NCBI GenBank assembly: GCA_947034895.1
Contig: OX344763.1
Coordinates: forward strand, 73,675,093 to 73,739,092
Direction: 5' to 3'
Length of the DNA stretch: 64,000 bases
Source of the DNA: Rhytidiadelphus loreus
Taxonomy: Eukaryota; Streptophyta; Bryopsida; Hypnales; Hylocomiaceae
Shown: piece by piece, positions 12,300 to 24,188 of the stretch
Numbering within the stretch: the first letter of the stretch is position 1
How the letters are laid out: each line of letters opens with the position of its first letter
The notes under the pieces: generated by a model
What the model was told of the DNA's origin: nothing
What the model saw: only the letters and a program-made list of their open reading frames with translations
Databases searched by the model: none
Made by a program: the position numbers and the translations under genes

Positions 12300-14200
12300 C
12301 TTAGTGTTCTTTGGCCTTCCAAGCAATGGACACTTTGTTTGTTATGGTAATAATTGAATTCTATCTACTTCAAAACAATCTAAAGGTTAAAACGTTTAAG
12401 ACCTTGATGAGTTAGTAAAAACTAATCTAATGTAAAATTCTATCTAAGCTAATGTGTAGAATGCACTTTGCCCTTCCCAGAATGGTAAAGCAAGTTGAAT
12501 TCTGATGTTCCTACTCAAAGATATTGATGGATGAAATTCGTCTCTAATTCTATTCTAAAAACTTCATCCATTAACTAAATATAGTAATCAAATTCTAAAT
12601 AAGCCTAAATTTCAGGATTAATTTGTTAATTAATTTAACTAATGAATTTTTGAGAAAAAACCTAGTTTTGACCTATTTTTAGATTTTTCATCCAAATTTA
12701 GGCTAAACTTCATCCATCCTTTACTTCTTTAGAATTAAAGCAATTCTAAAGTAAAAGTTGGTTTTGGAATCTTCAAAAGATTTTCTAAATGATTCTAATC
12801 TCAAAAGATTCCTTAGTTATTCCTTAAAAGTATTCCTAATTGTTCCTTTATTAATCTTAATTCTAAGTTATAATTCTAAAATTAGTAGTTTTGGGTTTTT
12901 TTATTATTTTTATGAAGAAAGTGATAAATTACCTTTCTACCAAGGTAAAAAGTAAGAGATTAGGATTTCTAGTTAAAAACTTATGAACGGATGAAAATTC
13001 CCCTTAGTTGGATGGAATTCGGTCCTTCAATAATTTTAAAGAAAATAAGGGAATTAATTAGGTTTTAACTTTCCCCAATTATTCTAATATTCTCTAGATT
13101 CCTAAATAATATTCCTTTTGAGATTCTTTTGGATGAAATTACTATTTCCTTTTCAATTTAATTCAAAATTCCTCCATTTATTACTTCCACAATTTTAATT
13201 AGGGTTTTTTAAGAATTTTAGCAATGTTCAAACTTTCACATATCAATTGAGATTCTAAATGTTAATTGTGATTTAAATGAAAAGCAAATTTAAAGAAAAA
13301 ACAAAGTTAGAAATCATACCTTAGTATTGAAGATGTCGGTGGATCCGTCGACGCAAAATACCATCATAATCGTCTCCCAAAATCCTCCATTGTCTTTCAT
13401 GAGATTGCGAATTTTAGTGAGTGTTGGGTAATTATTTGTAGAATTGTTATTTTAAACCTATCTAAAAATCACATTGTTATTAGTTTTGGCAAATTAGAAG
13501 TGGTTCTTTGGTCTTAGGTATTTAATTTAAATTGTATAATTTAATCAAATTTTCTAAGTTTCCAATGAATAGTAGTAATATTCCCTTGCCAAATTTTAAA
13601 TAGTTTTTTAATTTAATATTCCAAAGATATTAATTGTTTTTTGTTTTTATCTATTTGGCTTATTGGGCCTAATAAAACAAAACACTAACCAACAATTTTG
13701 CCAACTAATACAATTGGAATCCTAATTAATAACTAAAACCAACCGAATGAATAGTAATCTAATAAAATAATTTTAAGTAATCAAAAACAAATCTATCAAT
13801 GAATAGGAAAAAGAATAAAAGGATGAACGACAATCCAAATGAATAGTAAAGCGAATAGAACAATCCAAACAATTCTAACTTCAATAGTAAGATGCTAATG
13901 AAAAGAATAAAATAATCAAAAAATTAAATAGTGAGAGGCCCACCTTGATTCTTTGTCTTCCTTGGCTAACCTTCTTATAACCCTTCTTATATCCTTTCCC
14001 TTCACTTTGTGTTTAATTGTTGTTGTTGGCAAGCTATGGCTTGTGAGTTTGGAGAGAATTCTTGGTGTTCGATTTTTCTTCCAAAAACCCAAAATTGGGG
14101 TGCGTGGCAACAACCGCCTATGCTTGATTATAATTTTGTTTGTATCTATCAAGTTTTTGTTGCCAAAGTTCAGTATTGAATGGGATTATATGTTCTATCC
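12300..14200. other. AT-rich interior of the 9-kb insertion
   Basis: Dominated by variants of ATTCTAA and TTCCTTA motifs with no coding frame of note. The 60-87 codon frames here (for example 12758-12955 and 13953-14216) have low-complexity composition and no recognisable features. Confidence 0.35.
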
Positions 14201-14876
14201 CGTGAATCCCAGTTAGAAGAACAGCTTGGTTATACAACCAACCGCCTCTTTCCTTTAGTGTGGTCTCCTTGCAGTCTGTAAGCTCTTCTGCCACTAGCTT
14301 CGTCGCCCAGTGCCCCCGTCAGTGCGGTCTCCCCATGCTCAATCGGTTCGCCACGTGGCGAGGCGTGGTTGGTTGACGCCCGCCCGTGCTCGTCCATCAA
14401 CAAACTTCCGTCAATGCAGTCTCCTTTCTGTCACCAGCCTTCCTTGTCCTTGGTGCCTTTGGGAAAATTTTTGAACAATGAATTAAATTTTGATGAACTG
14501 GAATCTTAAATAATTGTTGGAATGCTTAACTTCTAATCACAAAAAATCAGCACACCTAAATTAATAATTATAAGAGAGTTATTTTTCTTTATAAATTTGA
14601 TGAAAACTAAAACAACAAAATAAAATAAAACAACCACTTGTAATGAAGTTTTAAAAAGAAGAAACAAAACAATTTAAATGAAACGAACAACCAATGGCAA
14701 GATTGGGGATCAAATACCTCCACCATGTATATAACACGGAAAGGAGGAAAATCAACGAAGTTGGCACTTAAATAAGCTTCCAAAGAACCTTATTTTAGTT
14801 GGTAAGTCAAAGCTTTGGCATGCAAGACAAACTAGAAATTAGTGTTTTTCACAAAGGTAAATTTTAACCCTAGAAG

Positions 14877-15016
14877 GTCAAAGCTCCGCCGTGTGGTAAC
14901 AACCCTAGGAAATAACAAACAAATTAAAGTTTCAAAAACCCGTTTCCAAGTTTCCAAGTCAAAGCTCTGCCTTGCGGGAGCAACCCCAGGAAATAACAAA
15001 CAAATTAAAGTTTCAA
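14877..15016. repeat. ~83-bp tandem repeat, interrupted by a nested element
   Basis: Units beginning GTCAAAGCTCCGCC at about 14877 and GTCAAAGCTCTGCC at about 14960 share GGAAATAACAAACAAATTAA. A further unit beginning GTCAAAGCTCCGCC resumes at about 15630, after the insertion at 15017-15599. Confidence 0.7.
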
Positions 15017-15599
15017 CACGGGGAGGACACTCTCACTACATTTGGGGTACCTACGTGTGGCGGTGGAAAAAGTAATACATGTAATACACCTTGAATAAAC
15101 TATAATTTCATCCTAAAATTTTGAGCTTTGTTTAACAATGACTAAAGGTTTCTATTGACAAAAATTTCAATTCCAAATAACATAAGATATATTGTCTAGA
15201 AAGGGTTGAAAAATGAACTAAAATGGCATGTTCTCCAACTAAAAAATTTATAGAGCTCTCATGAAGATGACTATTGCATCAATATTCATCCAAAATGAAC
15301 TTTCAATAGAAAGCTATTCTACAGAATTATTTTTTCATTTTTCAAATCTTTTTTCTAATATAATATAGAGGTGTGAAAGTTATTTTTAGCTTTATAGTGT
15401 ATTTTTTTTCTTCAAAAATTTATAAATAATTACTATTAGCATAAAAAAATACCAATAATTCAAAACATAAACTTCTAAAGTAGTAAAATCTATCCATAAT
15501 TTTTTTTTTGAAAAAAATATTAAATTTTAAGGTGCATTACTTGTATTATTTTTTCCGCCGCACGTAGGTTGCTAAAACGTAGGAAGTGTCCTCCTCGTG
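15017..15599. mobile_element. 583-bp terminal-inverted-repeat element with 8-bp TSD
   Basis: The left end CACGGGGAGGACACT pairs with the right end AGTGTCCTCCTCGTG. Inverted homology continues imperfectly for about 70 bp, including CCTACGTG, GGCGG and TAATAC. The identical octamer AGTTTCAA flanks it at 15009-15016 and 15600-15607. Removing the element and one octamer restores the surrounding ~83-bp repeat unit. No coding capacity. An 8-bp duplication suggests a hAT-mobilised element; the long arms would also fit a Mutator-like one. Confidence 0.85.
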
Positions 15600-15699
15600 A
15601 GTTTCAAGTACTCGTTTCCAGGTTTCAAAGTCAAAGCTCCGCCGTGCGGGAGCAACCTCAGGAAATAATGGTATCCAAGGATCCAAACTAGTTTTTTGA

Positions 15700-15832
15700 A
15701 AACTTAATTTTTAAAGGAGGTACACATGACAGTGTTTAACCGAATATTAAAAACTAATTTCCAAAATTTCAAACAAAGTTCTAGGTTTAATCATTAAAGG
15801 AGGTACACATGACAGTGTTTAACCAAACATTA
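15700..15832. repeat. two-copy direct repeat, ~82-bp period
   Basis: AAAGGAGGTACACATGACAG and the following GTGTTTAACC occur at about 15713 and 15795 with diverged sequence between them. Confidence 0.75.
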
Positions 15833-15849
15833 ACAATTAGTCAAACCAA

Positions 15850-18800
15850 ACACCCATTCTACAACGAGTTTTGGCACGTGGTGATGCTCAAAACCTTTTG
15901 GCAAAGTCTAGCCTTGCCGCTTTAAAGTTTTAAGTTCACAAATTGTTATCAATTCGCACAAATAGTTGGTTAGTGTCCAAAAGAACAAGAAAATCCATTA
16001 GAATTTGGGAACTAATCCCAGAACTCCCAAAAATATCAAATTTTTGAGGCTTAAAGCCTCCAAATTCAAGAAAGAAATTAGTTAACTCAAACAATAATGG
16101 AGTTAGGGGATTTCCTCCTCCTAAATTCTTTAAAAACAAAGTTTTTGGGCTTGAAGCTTCCAAATTCAAACAAGAAAAGAAAACAAAGCTTTGAAGGGGC
16201 CCTTCAAAGTACAAGAAAATAGAAGAGAATAGAAGAAAATAGCCAAATTCTGGATTAAAAAGTGCTCCGACAAGTGTCGGTAGCATGACGAGAGCAACAA
16301 CAAGAATGAAACATGAGAATGAGGGCCACGAACAACCTCGAGGAAGGGCCTTATATACTCACTCCCGGTCCCCCCCGATAAGTTGTTCGTAAATATTTTC
16401 TTACTTTCAATTTAGATATTTTGCTAAATTAACCTAACGTGTTTTCTAAATAATATTTGTTTAATGGGAAGGAGGTCCTCAAGCGAGTTCCTTCTAGGCC
16501 CTAAATGGCCTTAGAATCTTTTCCCAAATCAAATATTAAATTTTCCCAAAGATATTTTGAAAACCTACCTAATTAACCGAGATATTTTGCAAATTAATCT
16601 AAGGTTAGTTCTAAATTGTCTTTCTTTAGTCCAAAAGATGACTTCTTATGCAAGACAAGTATCTTGGGCAAATCCAATCTTCGATTTTACAAAAGATATT
16701 TGCAAAATCAACCTAGATTAATCCAAAATTACCTTAAAAAAGTCAAACTAAGGGCTGACCCTCTCTATCTTTTGAGGGACAACTCGAAACTGAAAAAAAA
16801 AACTTTGCCATCGCATTCAGAAGACCCCAATTAGCCTATAGGACCCCTAATCCCTACCTCTCCACCCGTTTTAAAGCGCAAATTTGAGTCACGATAACTC
16901 AGAACAAAAGTAAAAAATCTAACTTTTGGAGTTTGCATTTTCTGATGAAACAGTCAGTCTTGGGTGGTTTAGAATATTTGTGGGAGTAAGAATTGACCCT
17001 TGAATCGCTCCATTCGGACATCGTTAGCTCCTGGTACGCCGGTCAACCCACCGCCAAGTTGTAAATTCTTGTAAAATTTGCTGTCGGTCCTAATTCTAGT
17101 AGTTGGGAATGTTGGAATGTCTTCAAATTTGACAGGGCTCTTTATTGGCACACAAAATACTATACTAATTTTTAGTGAGATTTTACCACAACATTGGTAA
17201 TTTCTAGGAATTTACGAATGCAGTTTTAAGAGATTGACTTCCCATAAAGTCATCGTGAAGTTTTGTAAAATCCCGAAACTTTTGGGCAATCTTCTGCGAG
17301 ATGTTCATCAACTAAAGGCAAAACCAAATCTCCAATAAGGATGCTATTTTTAGCAATTCTTTGATAATTTCCACCCAGGGGAGAAATTATTCTCGATACC
17401 AAGGGAATTTTGGATGATCGAGCTTCTATTCGACCTTCTGGCATGCTTTGACCTAGAAAATCACCTCTCTATATGTTCCAATCATCATTTCCTCCATCTT
17501 GGTCTGTGAATGATTCAAATTCTCAAGATTATCTACAAACCACAAACCCAATTCTTTCGAATTGGATTTTGACTAACTCTGACTAGACTCTAACTTTTAA
17601 CCAGTTTGTTGCATGCATACTTATAGGTGATGTACCACATGAATATGACACTAGGACTAGCTAACTCTCAAATCCTTACTTCACTCAAAATTACTGACTT
17701 AACTATCTAATATTACTAATAAGACCTAAAATTAGTGAAAATGCAAAGTTTTACATGTTTTATGCATTTAAGGCCATTCCTCACTACTTTGGTAGGGACT
17801 TCTACCAAAATGCTCAATAGTTGTATTTTTATGTGTTTTTTTTCATATTTTTCACCTAAAAACTAACTAAAAATCGTGAAAAATAAGTTCAGAGTTCCAA
17901 GTGCCAACTTGAGGGCTCATAGGTACTCCTCTAGACCAATCTGATCCGGTCTATAATTTCAGACACCTATCTGGTTTAGTTTTGCCTCTATTTTACCATC
18001 AGAAGGTTCACCTCTTGATTTTGACAGCGGCAAGCCTGCCGCTCCTTTTATGACTTATAGTGGCTGAAGATCCACTATCCTATCCCCCGATCTCCTATAC
18101 TAACCCGGATCTGATTTGATCCTTTACAGTAATCTAGATAATATTCCAGATTACAGGTCACACAAAGACCCTCCGTACGATCCACTCATATTACAACAAC
18201 CTTGACGTCAAGTTTTATCCGTGCGAAGTCAGGTAATTATAAGTACACCCGTCCGTTCTAATAATAACTAAAGTCTTTATGTTCACCAACTAGGGCAGTG
18301 AGATCTCACAGAAGGTCGGACACTCAACCGGATTTCCCACCCAGGAGTTCTAGCGCGACTAAGGAATCCCTCCCTATCTACCTAGCCTAACAACAGCTTT
18401 CTCACTCGGAATACTACACTTTGAAATGCTGAGGAACTGGAATCCACTCCCAACTACCTACTCACATGTACATGGATTCAAAACAAGAACATCAAGGGAA
18501 GAAAGCATCCCCCAAATCTCTGTGCACTCCTAACTCTTCACCGCACAAATCTACCAAATACCGGAAAGACGCACAAGGAAGAGCAAATAGAATACACAAA
18601 AGAATTTCAGAAAAAGGACCATCTCCCATTCTCCTTCGCAGAGAATGGTTTTATATACATTTGAAAATTTACAAAGGCAAAAAGTATCCCTGAAATTCTT
18701 CGCGGAACTTTCGGTTCGTTCCTAATTATCTAGCTAGACTAACATTTAGTCCGGTTCTATCTATACTTTATAAAACACAATAGTTCCTAATTACTCTGCC

Positions 18801-18860
18801 ATACCTGTGTTCAGCGTGGGGCTTCCGAGCTCTAGCCTCAACTAGTCGAACACCTCTTGC
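15850..18860. other. non-coding interior of the 9-kb insertion
   Basis: No supported gene. The 116-codon frame at 15936-16286 (-) has a phenylalanine/leucine-rich, unstructured appearance and no partner. From about 17930 the sequence becomes rich in CCGGATC and CCGGTC motifs, like the gag-like gene and the 20938 end. Confidence 0.35.
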
Positions 18861-18865
18861 AGAAT

Positions 18866-20460
18866 TCAGTTTCGCTCTCCAACTGTAGGATCCGGACTCT
18901 CAGGCAACGTCTCCAAATCGATGAGTTGATCTTCTGTTTCGGTCCGTGCCGTACTCCGTTCATTCTTCTTGAACTGAGGGGTGAAACTCTTCCCCTCCTT
19001 CGGTTCCGTTCCTTCTGGAAACAACTCCGGTAAAGAGATGTTAGAAAAGTGGATCATAGATCCGGTCAGCCTCTAGCTGTATTCCTCCATCCGGTCAGCA
19101 ACCTCCCTTGTCCCCATCATTGCTGTCTTCACTTGCTCGGTGAGGTCGGTCAAGATATAAACCATCCGGGAACCGGATAGTTTCTTGTCTTGGAACCATC
19201 CTTCATCGAACAGCTTGGCCTTGGCGACTGTTGCTTTGGATTCTCCAAAAGTCGCCTTCACTTGCTTGGCGATCTTCTACGTTTCCGTCGCCATATCCCG
19301 TGTGGCAGCCATGTCCTCCTTGAGGGTAAAATTCTTCACTTTCAAGGCATCAACTTCGTCCTGAAGTCGACAGATGTTGGCCTCCCGTTTCCGGTTCTCC
19401 TCCGGATTGGAGATGCAATCCGCGACCCGCCCTAAAAGTATACTTTTGGTGGTGCTTCGACCATCTTCGCGATCGTTGCAAGACTGATCCACTTGCATTC
19501 CCAATCCCCTCGTATGTTGGAGAGGATGAAGATGAGATTGTTTAACGGATCCTCGGAATCCGTCCCTTCTGAGACCGTCTTCTCCACTTCCGGTCCCTTC
19601 TCCAGAGCGGAATTGTCCTTGGGAGGTGTCCCCGCCCTTGCAGAGGTGTCGTCTTATGCCGTTTGAATGATCTCAAATCCTCCTCCTCGTCCTTTTCTTC
19701 CATCTCTGGATCGGATCCGGATCCTTCCTCTTCCTCATTGTCAATCTCCGACTCTCCATATTTCAGAATAGTTTCCTGTGTCTTCCAGATCTTCTCTTCC
19801 GTGTTTGTCAAGAGTTGATTATGGTGGTAGAGGTGGAATAGGCAGGGGCTCAATAGTGTGACCCTACTTTTTCCAACCCTACCTACCAGTTGGAACACCA
19901 AATCAAATATGATCTGGGCCCAATCTGCTTTCTGGTCTCCGCTCAAAGCACCGAAAATCGTGTTGCCGAGGGTGATAGTAACCCTCATTGGCTTCTCCGA
20001 GTGGAGGATCGAAATTAGGAACTTCAGTAAGTTTCGGTTCCGCTCATCCTTGTAGTCTTCTATTGTGTACCCATCCTTCAAGTTCACTGCTCTCCTAAAC
20101 TTTCCCCGGACGTACTCGTCCTTACGGTTGGTAATCCCTAGACCTGCGGACCGGAAGTTATAGACTGCCCTCCACATGTCTTCTTTCTAGCGAGATGGAC
20201 TCCCCCGGACGATGTTGTCAAACTGGTTCGACAACTTTCTGAGCAACTCCCTCACCATCCGCTCCTCTTTGAACCCCCATGGTTTGACTGCCAACCCTAA
20301 GCAACCCATAGTGGTAAGGTCATCCATCAACTAGCTCCGTTCCAGCTCCGTGGAGGGAATAACCGGAACTACCTTCCAGAGCTTCACCTCGTTGGCAGTG
20401 GAAGGTCTACTTCTTCTCTCCTAGCCGCACGTCCCATTCCTCACTAACCGGAACACCCTA
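18866..20460 (-). pseudogene. gag-like coiled-coil ORF, copy B
   Basis: Minus-strand reading from about 20460: KLWKVVPVIP, MGCLGLAVKPWGF, AVYNFRSAG, GKFRR, KDGYTIEDYK and NTIFGALSGDQK. It then passes through an acidic region (EEEEGSGSDPEMEEKDEEED) to coiled-coil-like segments (NICRLQDEVDALKVKNFTL, AKAKLFDEG). It is collinear with 30059-31902 on the plus strand (CLGF, VYDFPRAG, NTIFGALSGDRK, NKAKLYDE). No zinc knuckle, protease or polymerase motif is visible, so gag is inferred only from its place behind an LTR-like promoter. Lesions: TAG at 20187-20189 replacing the Trp of (A)KW, another TAG near 20333, a frameshift near 19520-19560, and TAG codons near 19276 and 19072. Confidence 0.6.
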
Positions 20461-20623
20461 GATTCTTGTAGTGCACACAAAAACACACACACTTCCGCGC
20501 CAGCAGGTACTCTATACTTCACACACACAAAGACAACACGATGTTGAAATGGAAAATGTAACACATGCGAGGAAACGTCTCAACAAGCAAAGTTGTAAAT
20601 GGAGCTCCACTGGATTGGCCAAC

Positions 20624-20634
20624 CTTTATATAGC
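20624..20634 (-). promoter_or_regulatory. TATA-box-like motif in the terminal region
   Basis: On the minus strand this reads GCTATATAAAG, about 305 bp inside the TGTCGC end and upstream of the gag-like ORF. That is the arrangement expected of an LTR U3 promoter. Confidence 0.45.
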
Positions 20635-20938
20635 TTAGGGGACCCAGATTAGGTCATCATGACTCAATCCGTTCTGACCTAATCCGGTCTTCAACCTATC
20701 CGTTTTAAACCTAATCTGCTCTTAACAGAATCCGGACATACTTATTCCGGATTAACATATTCCGGTTAGATTCCATTTCCATATTTGAACTGAATTAGAT
20801 CCGGTTTGGATACTACTTCATTTCCTTGGCTTATTTCCAATTCTTACTCATTCCCTAAACCGGATTATGATCCCTAGTAAGGATTCTCAATCCAACTTTT
20901 GGGTAATTCAATCAAAACCAAAAATTTAGGTTGCGACA

Positions 20939-21415
20939 GTCTTCTATTGAGATTCTTACAAATTCATTGAGAGTCTCGTATGCCGATGTCCGTAGCCGAG
21001 AATCTGACAACAAGGCTTGCACAATGCTCTGGAAAAACAAAGATATAGGGTACGACAACTAACCACCTCCTTGTTAACCTTGTGCCACAAAATAGATTGC
21101 TCCACAGACCTTCTCAACAACATTAGGTGTGTCCTTAATGGCCTCCAGGATGACAGGAAGAATTGTGGTCAAATTGGATTGAGTGATAACTAGAGCCTCG
21201 AGAGAAGGTCCATCGAAGAACTCAAAGATCCTTTGTAGGGTCCATGCTATAGTGTCCTTCACATGGTTGTTCTCGTCCTTCATTGCTTGCAACATGAATG
21301 GGAGCAACATCATGGACAAGAGTAGTTAGCTTATCCAGCGAAGGTCCCTCCAAAATGGATCCAAAAGCGTAGGTAGCAGCCTTTCAACAACACAAGTCAC
21401 CCTTCAAAGTGTTCT
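20939..21415 (-). pseudogene. importin beta-1 pseudogene, 5' exons
   Basis: Upstream part of the same importin beta copy as 11171-11917. Exon 21079-21415 follows a CAAG acceptor and reads QENTLKGDLCC, KAATYAFGSILEGPSLDKL, then after a 1-bp frameshift near 21310 AMKDENNHVKDTIAWTL, RIFEFFDGPSLEALVITQSN and VCGAIYFVAQG, ending at a GTTAAC donor. Exon 20939-21028 follows TTCCAG and reads SIVQALLSDSRLRTSAYETL, NEFVRISIED, where the 9-kb insertion begins. The match to plant importin beta-1 HEAT repeats is strong and collinear. A TGA before KAATYAF and the frameshift make it non-functional. The acidic loop usual between AQG and SRLR is missing, through deletion or mis-splicing. Confidence 0.88.
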
Positions 21416-21619
21416 CTTGAATTGATTACAAAATGATATACACAAAACCATGACACACCATGGAGCAATGCAACAAAAAATGGCTTACCAATCCACATGC
21501 AATGCTTAGGGTGATCACAAATTTTTGGTTGTAGATGTAGTCCTTGTTTACAAGATCTATACAACAAATAAGATCTACCTTGGAGACCTAGATGCTCAAA
21601 CCACAACTAGTTGGACCAC

Positions 21620-21810
21620 CTACAACAAAGTCTCCTCATCTTCAGGAAATTCAAGAACTTGAATCGGATTCCGTTCTGCACCAACTTCTGCCTCTTCCAA
21701 TGTTTGAACAGCACCGGCTTGCAAGACATCCGCGCCACACAGTTGGACAGCTTCACCAACCCTAATTTGCACTTGGGGCTTCACTGCTAAGTCGTTGCTC
21801 CTTGTTTTGG
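21620..21810 (-). other. unassigned exon-like segment
   Basis: The minus strand carries about 62 open codons (including QVQIRVGEAVQLCGADVLQ and PIQVLEFPEDEETLL) ending in TAG at 21620-21622. Composition looks protein-coding, but I recognise no family, and it does not match the importin beta region that should lie upstream. It could be an exon of another decayed gene. Confidence 0.3.
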
Positions 21811-22528
21811 CCTAGTTTCCAACACAACACCGTTTGTGAAGTCCGTCGTTGCCCTCCAACGTAGGAATGACATAAACATGTTCGGTTACAGGGTTCATGG
21901 CCTTGAACCTCTTCAGTATTCAACATTCATCTTCGAAGTCCCAAAAAATGAAAGGCCACTCCTTGCATCCTCCATTCTCCAAGCACATGCGCTAATCCGT
22001 GTAAGTGTCACCCGAATGGCAAAAAAGGGACTCAGTAGCTCTAGCTACCCAACATCATCTTCTATCGAGTACAGTCTAATTTTGAAAGTGAGTGCCATCA
22101 TCCACACCAACAAACCCTATCTTGAACATAGAGAATTTGTCGTTACACCCTAAACCACATCTAGATCCAAAACGCAAGAGAAAGGTAGCCTAAACCCTAA
22201 AAGGTAAACCCTAAATTTAGCAAGACAATCCTAAACCACACGCAATACAAAATCCAATTGCCCAATTCAAATAATCGCATTACTTGAAAGCAAAAGGCGG
22301 CAAAAAGTTCTCATCGCATGCTAACTCTAGGCACCATGTCACGCTCTCACAAAAGTCGAAGCCATACAAAAAGATCGATTCACCAAACCATAAACCCTTT
22401 ATGTAAAACATAGATCTGCAATAAACTGTAATGAGGGCTATTCTGACGACCCTACCAAATCATTCGAAAACCCTAGTAAATACCTTGTCCAAAGCAAACT
22501 CATCTCCTTGCAACGATGTACATGCAAC

Positions 22529-22722
22529 CACTACAAGAAAAAATGTCCGAATTGACAGAAACTGGTCCGAATCAACTAGTCCTAATTGACAGAAAATTGA
22601 CAAATTTTTGTCACTTTGGACAAAAAATTGTCGGAATTGACAGAAAATTGTCAATTTTCTGTCAATTAGGACTAGTTGATTCGGACCAGTTTCTGTCAAT
22701 TCGGACATTTTTTCTTGTAGTT
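22529..22722. mobile_element. CACTA-type MITE, 194 bp, near-palindromic
   Basis: Begins CACTACAAGAAAAAATGTCC and ends with its complement, TAGTT instead of TAGTG at the last base. The arms are perfect inverted repeats over about 70 bp. AAC flanks both sides (22526-22528 and 22723-22725), the 3-bp target duplication typical of CACTA elements. The near-palindrome makes similar ORFs appear on both strands; these are not genes. Confidence 0.9.
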
Positions 22723-23847
22723 AACGGTCAGGTTTAGGTGAAGCAATTTGAACTGTATTTTTTTCAAACTATACTGTATATCTAAACCAGATTGCCAAAA
22801 TCTTTCAATCCAACAAAAACTAAGTTAAATCCAGCAAGACGTGAGCACTATATGCTAAAAAAAGAATACTAACTTCTAGTAGTCAGACAATAATTAAATT
22901 TTGTGTTGTATATAGTGTATAACTTAGTTGTAAGAGTAGTTAAGTCACTGTAGGAATCTGAAAGAAGTAAATGAACTAAGAAGTATATTCCCTATAGTAC
23001 AATACTATACTCATAGTAATAGCAAATTTAAATATTTTATCCTGACCAATATGCCACTCTCAAAGTAGTCGAGAAAGTAGCAATTTTAGACTTTTGGCCA
23101 AAAAATTTAATATAAAGGGGGCTATTTTAGTACTACTGCATTTTCTAAGGGGGCCTATTATTCCATATCCTATAGTACTTTAAAGTCGTCCAATGCCATT
23201 TTCTATATCCTATATTACTTTAAATTCTTTTATAATTTTTTAACCAAATGATTTAAAAATACCCTATCATTTGTTGGCTCCTATATTGCTACTCTGCCCG
23301 ATCACTACACCCCCCAGGGACTCAATGTAATTGTACTTCTCTACATTAGACAGTTCAATTTAGTATTTGTTTCAAGACTACATCTTAGTATTTGAAAATA
23401 GTTTTGGGGATCAATTCAGCTCGAATTGAGCTCAATGTACTATCAACTCTATCTGTTTGGACTAATATATTGGTGAATAATTAGCTCAATTTGAGCTGCC
23501 ATTTCAAAATTTACGGAACATGAAAACTGCTTACAATGACAAGGATTTTTATGTATCACACAATTTCGAATTTTTCGGTGCAAACTTTGGGGACTCTTCT
23601 CATGTTTTACCAATTTTCCAATGATGCGGAATGAGATATGAGATGCATGATTCATCTCTCAATGATACACAACATCATATAATAACACCTATAAAATCTA
23701 AAGAAATCCTCTTCACGCGAGATCAATTGATTGACCTCAATCTTCTGTCACTACTACAAACGTCAAGAGACCAAATTCTTGAATCTTTCAAATCACAAAA
23801 CAAAAATTGATAAGTCTTGGATAGAGATTGCAATGATTTACCACAAA
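22723..23847. other. intergenic, nothing recognised
   Basis: AT-rich sequence with no supported gene. A short exon-like stretch on the minus strand at about 22455-22510, just before the MITE, could not be assigned. Confidence 0.3.
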
Positions 23848-24001
23848 CGCTATCCCATAAAGCACCTACTGTAGGAACTAGTCGGCTATAGAAATTCGCT
23901 ATCCCATAAAGCACCTACTGTAGGAACTAGTCGGCTATAGAAATTCGCTATCCCATAAAGCACCTACTGTAGGAACTAGTCGGCTATAGAAATTCGCTAT
24001 C
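23848..24001. repeat. 49-bp tandem repeat, three copies
   Basis: Three apparently identical 49-bp units start at 23848, 23897 and 23946 (each beginning CGCTATCCCATAAAGCACC), plus a partial CGCTATC. The lack of divergence implies recent expansion. Confidence 0.95.
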
Positions 24002-24188
24002 AAAAGTACATACACTCTCCACACAACATATGCAACAGTGCAACACTAACTGAAATGTTCACAAGAGTAGAGATGGTTTAGCATAGGAGCGGATACAAAT
24101 GACATGAATGAAAAAAAGAACATTTTCGGAATTTGGCGTTATAGTCTATCCCAACTCATTCGCGGGAACTCTTGGGAACAAAATGGCA

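Larger units (their letters stand above)
11918..20938 (-). mobile_element. 9.0-kb insertion with TGTCGCAAC ends, probably LTR-derived
   Basis: The two ends are perfect 9-bp inverted repeats, TGTCGCAAC at 11918 and GTTGCGACA ending 20938. They are flanked by GTCCT (11913-11917) and GTCTT (20939-20943), a 5-bp duplication with one mismatch. Removing the insert and one copy of the duplication joins importin beta exon halves in frame (VRISIED + TTSIIMQL). On the minus strand the 20938 end starts TGTCGCAACCTAAA, is rich in CCGGAT motifs, and has GCTATATAAAG about 300 bp in, like an LTR promoter, followed by a gag-like ORF on the same strand. I could not find the second copy of either terminal sequence inside the element, so a paired LTR structure is not shown. 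The interior is AT-rich and contains nested elements. Confidence 0.65.

Noticed and set aside
21836..22153. 105-codon plus-strand ORF
   Set aside because: No recognisable motif; the minus strand beside it looks equally coding, so neither could be supported.
22460..22737. Matching ORFs on both strands with nearly the same peptide
   Set aside because: Produced by the palindromic MITE at 22529-22722.
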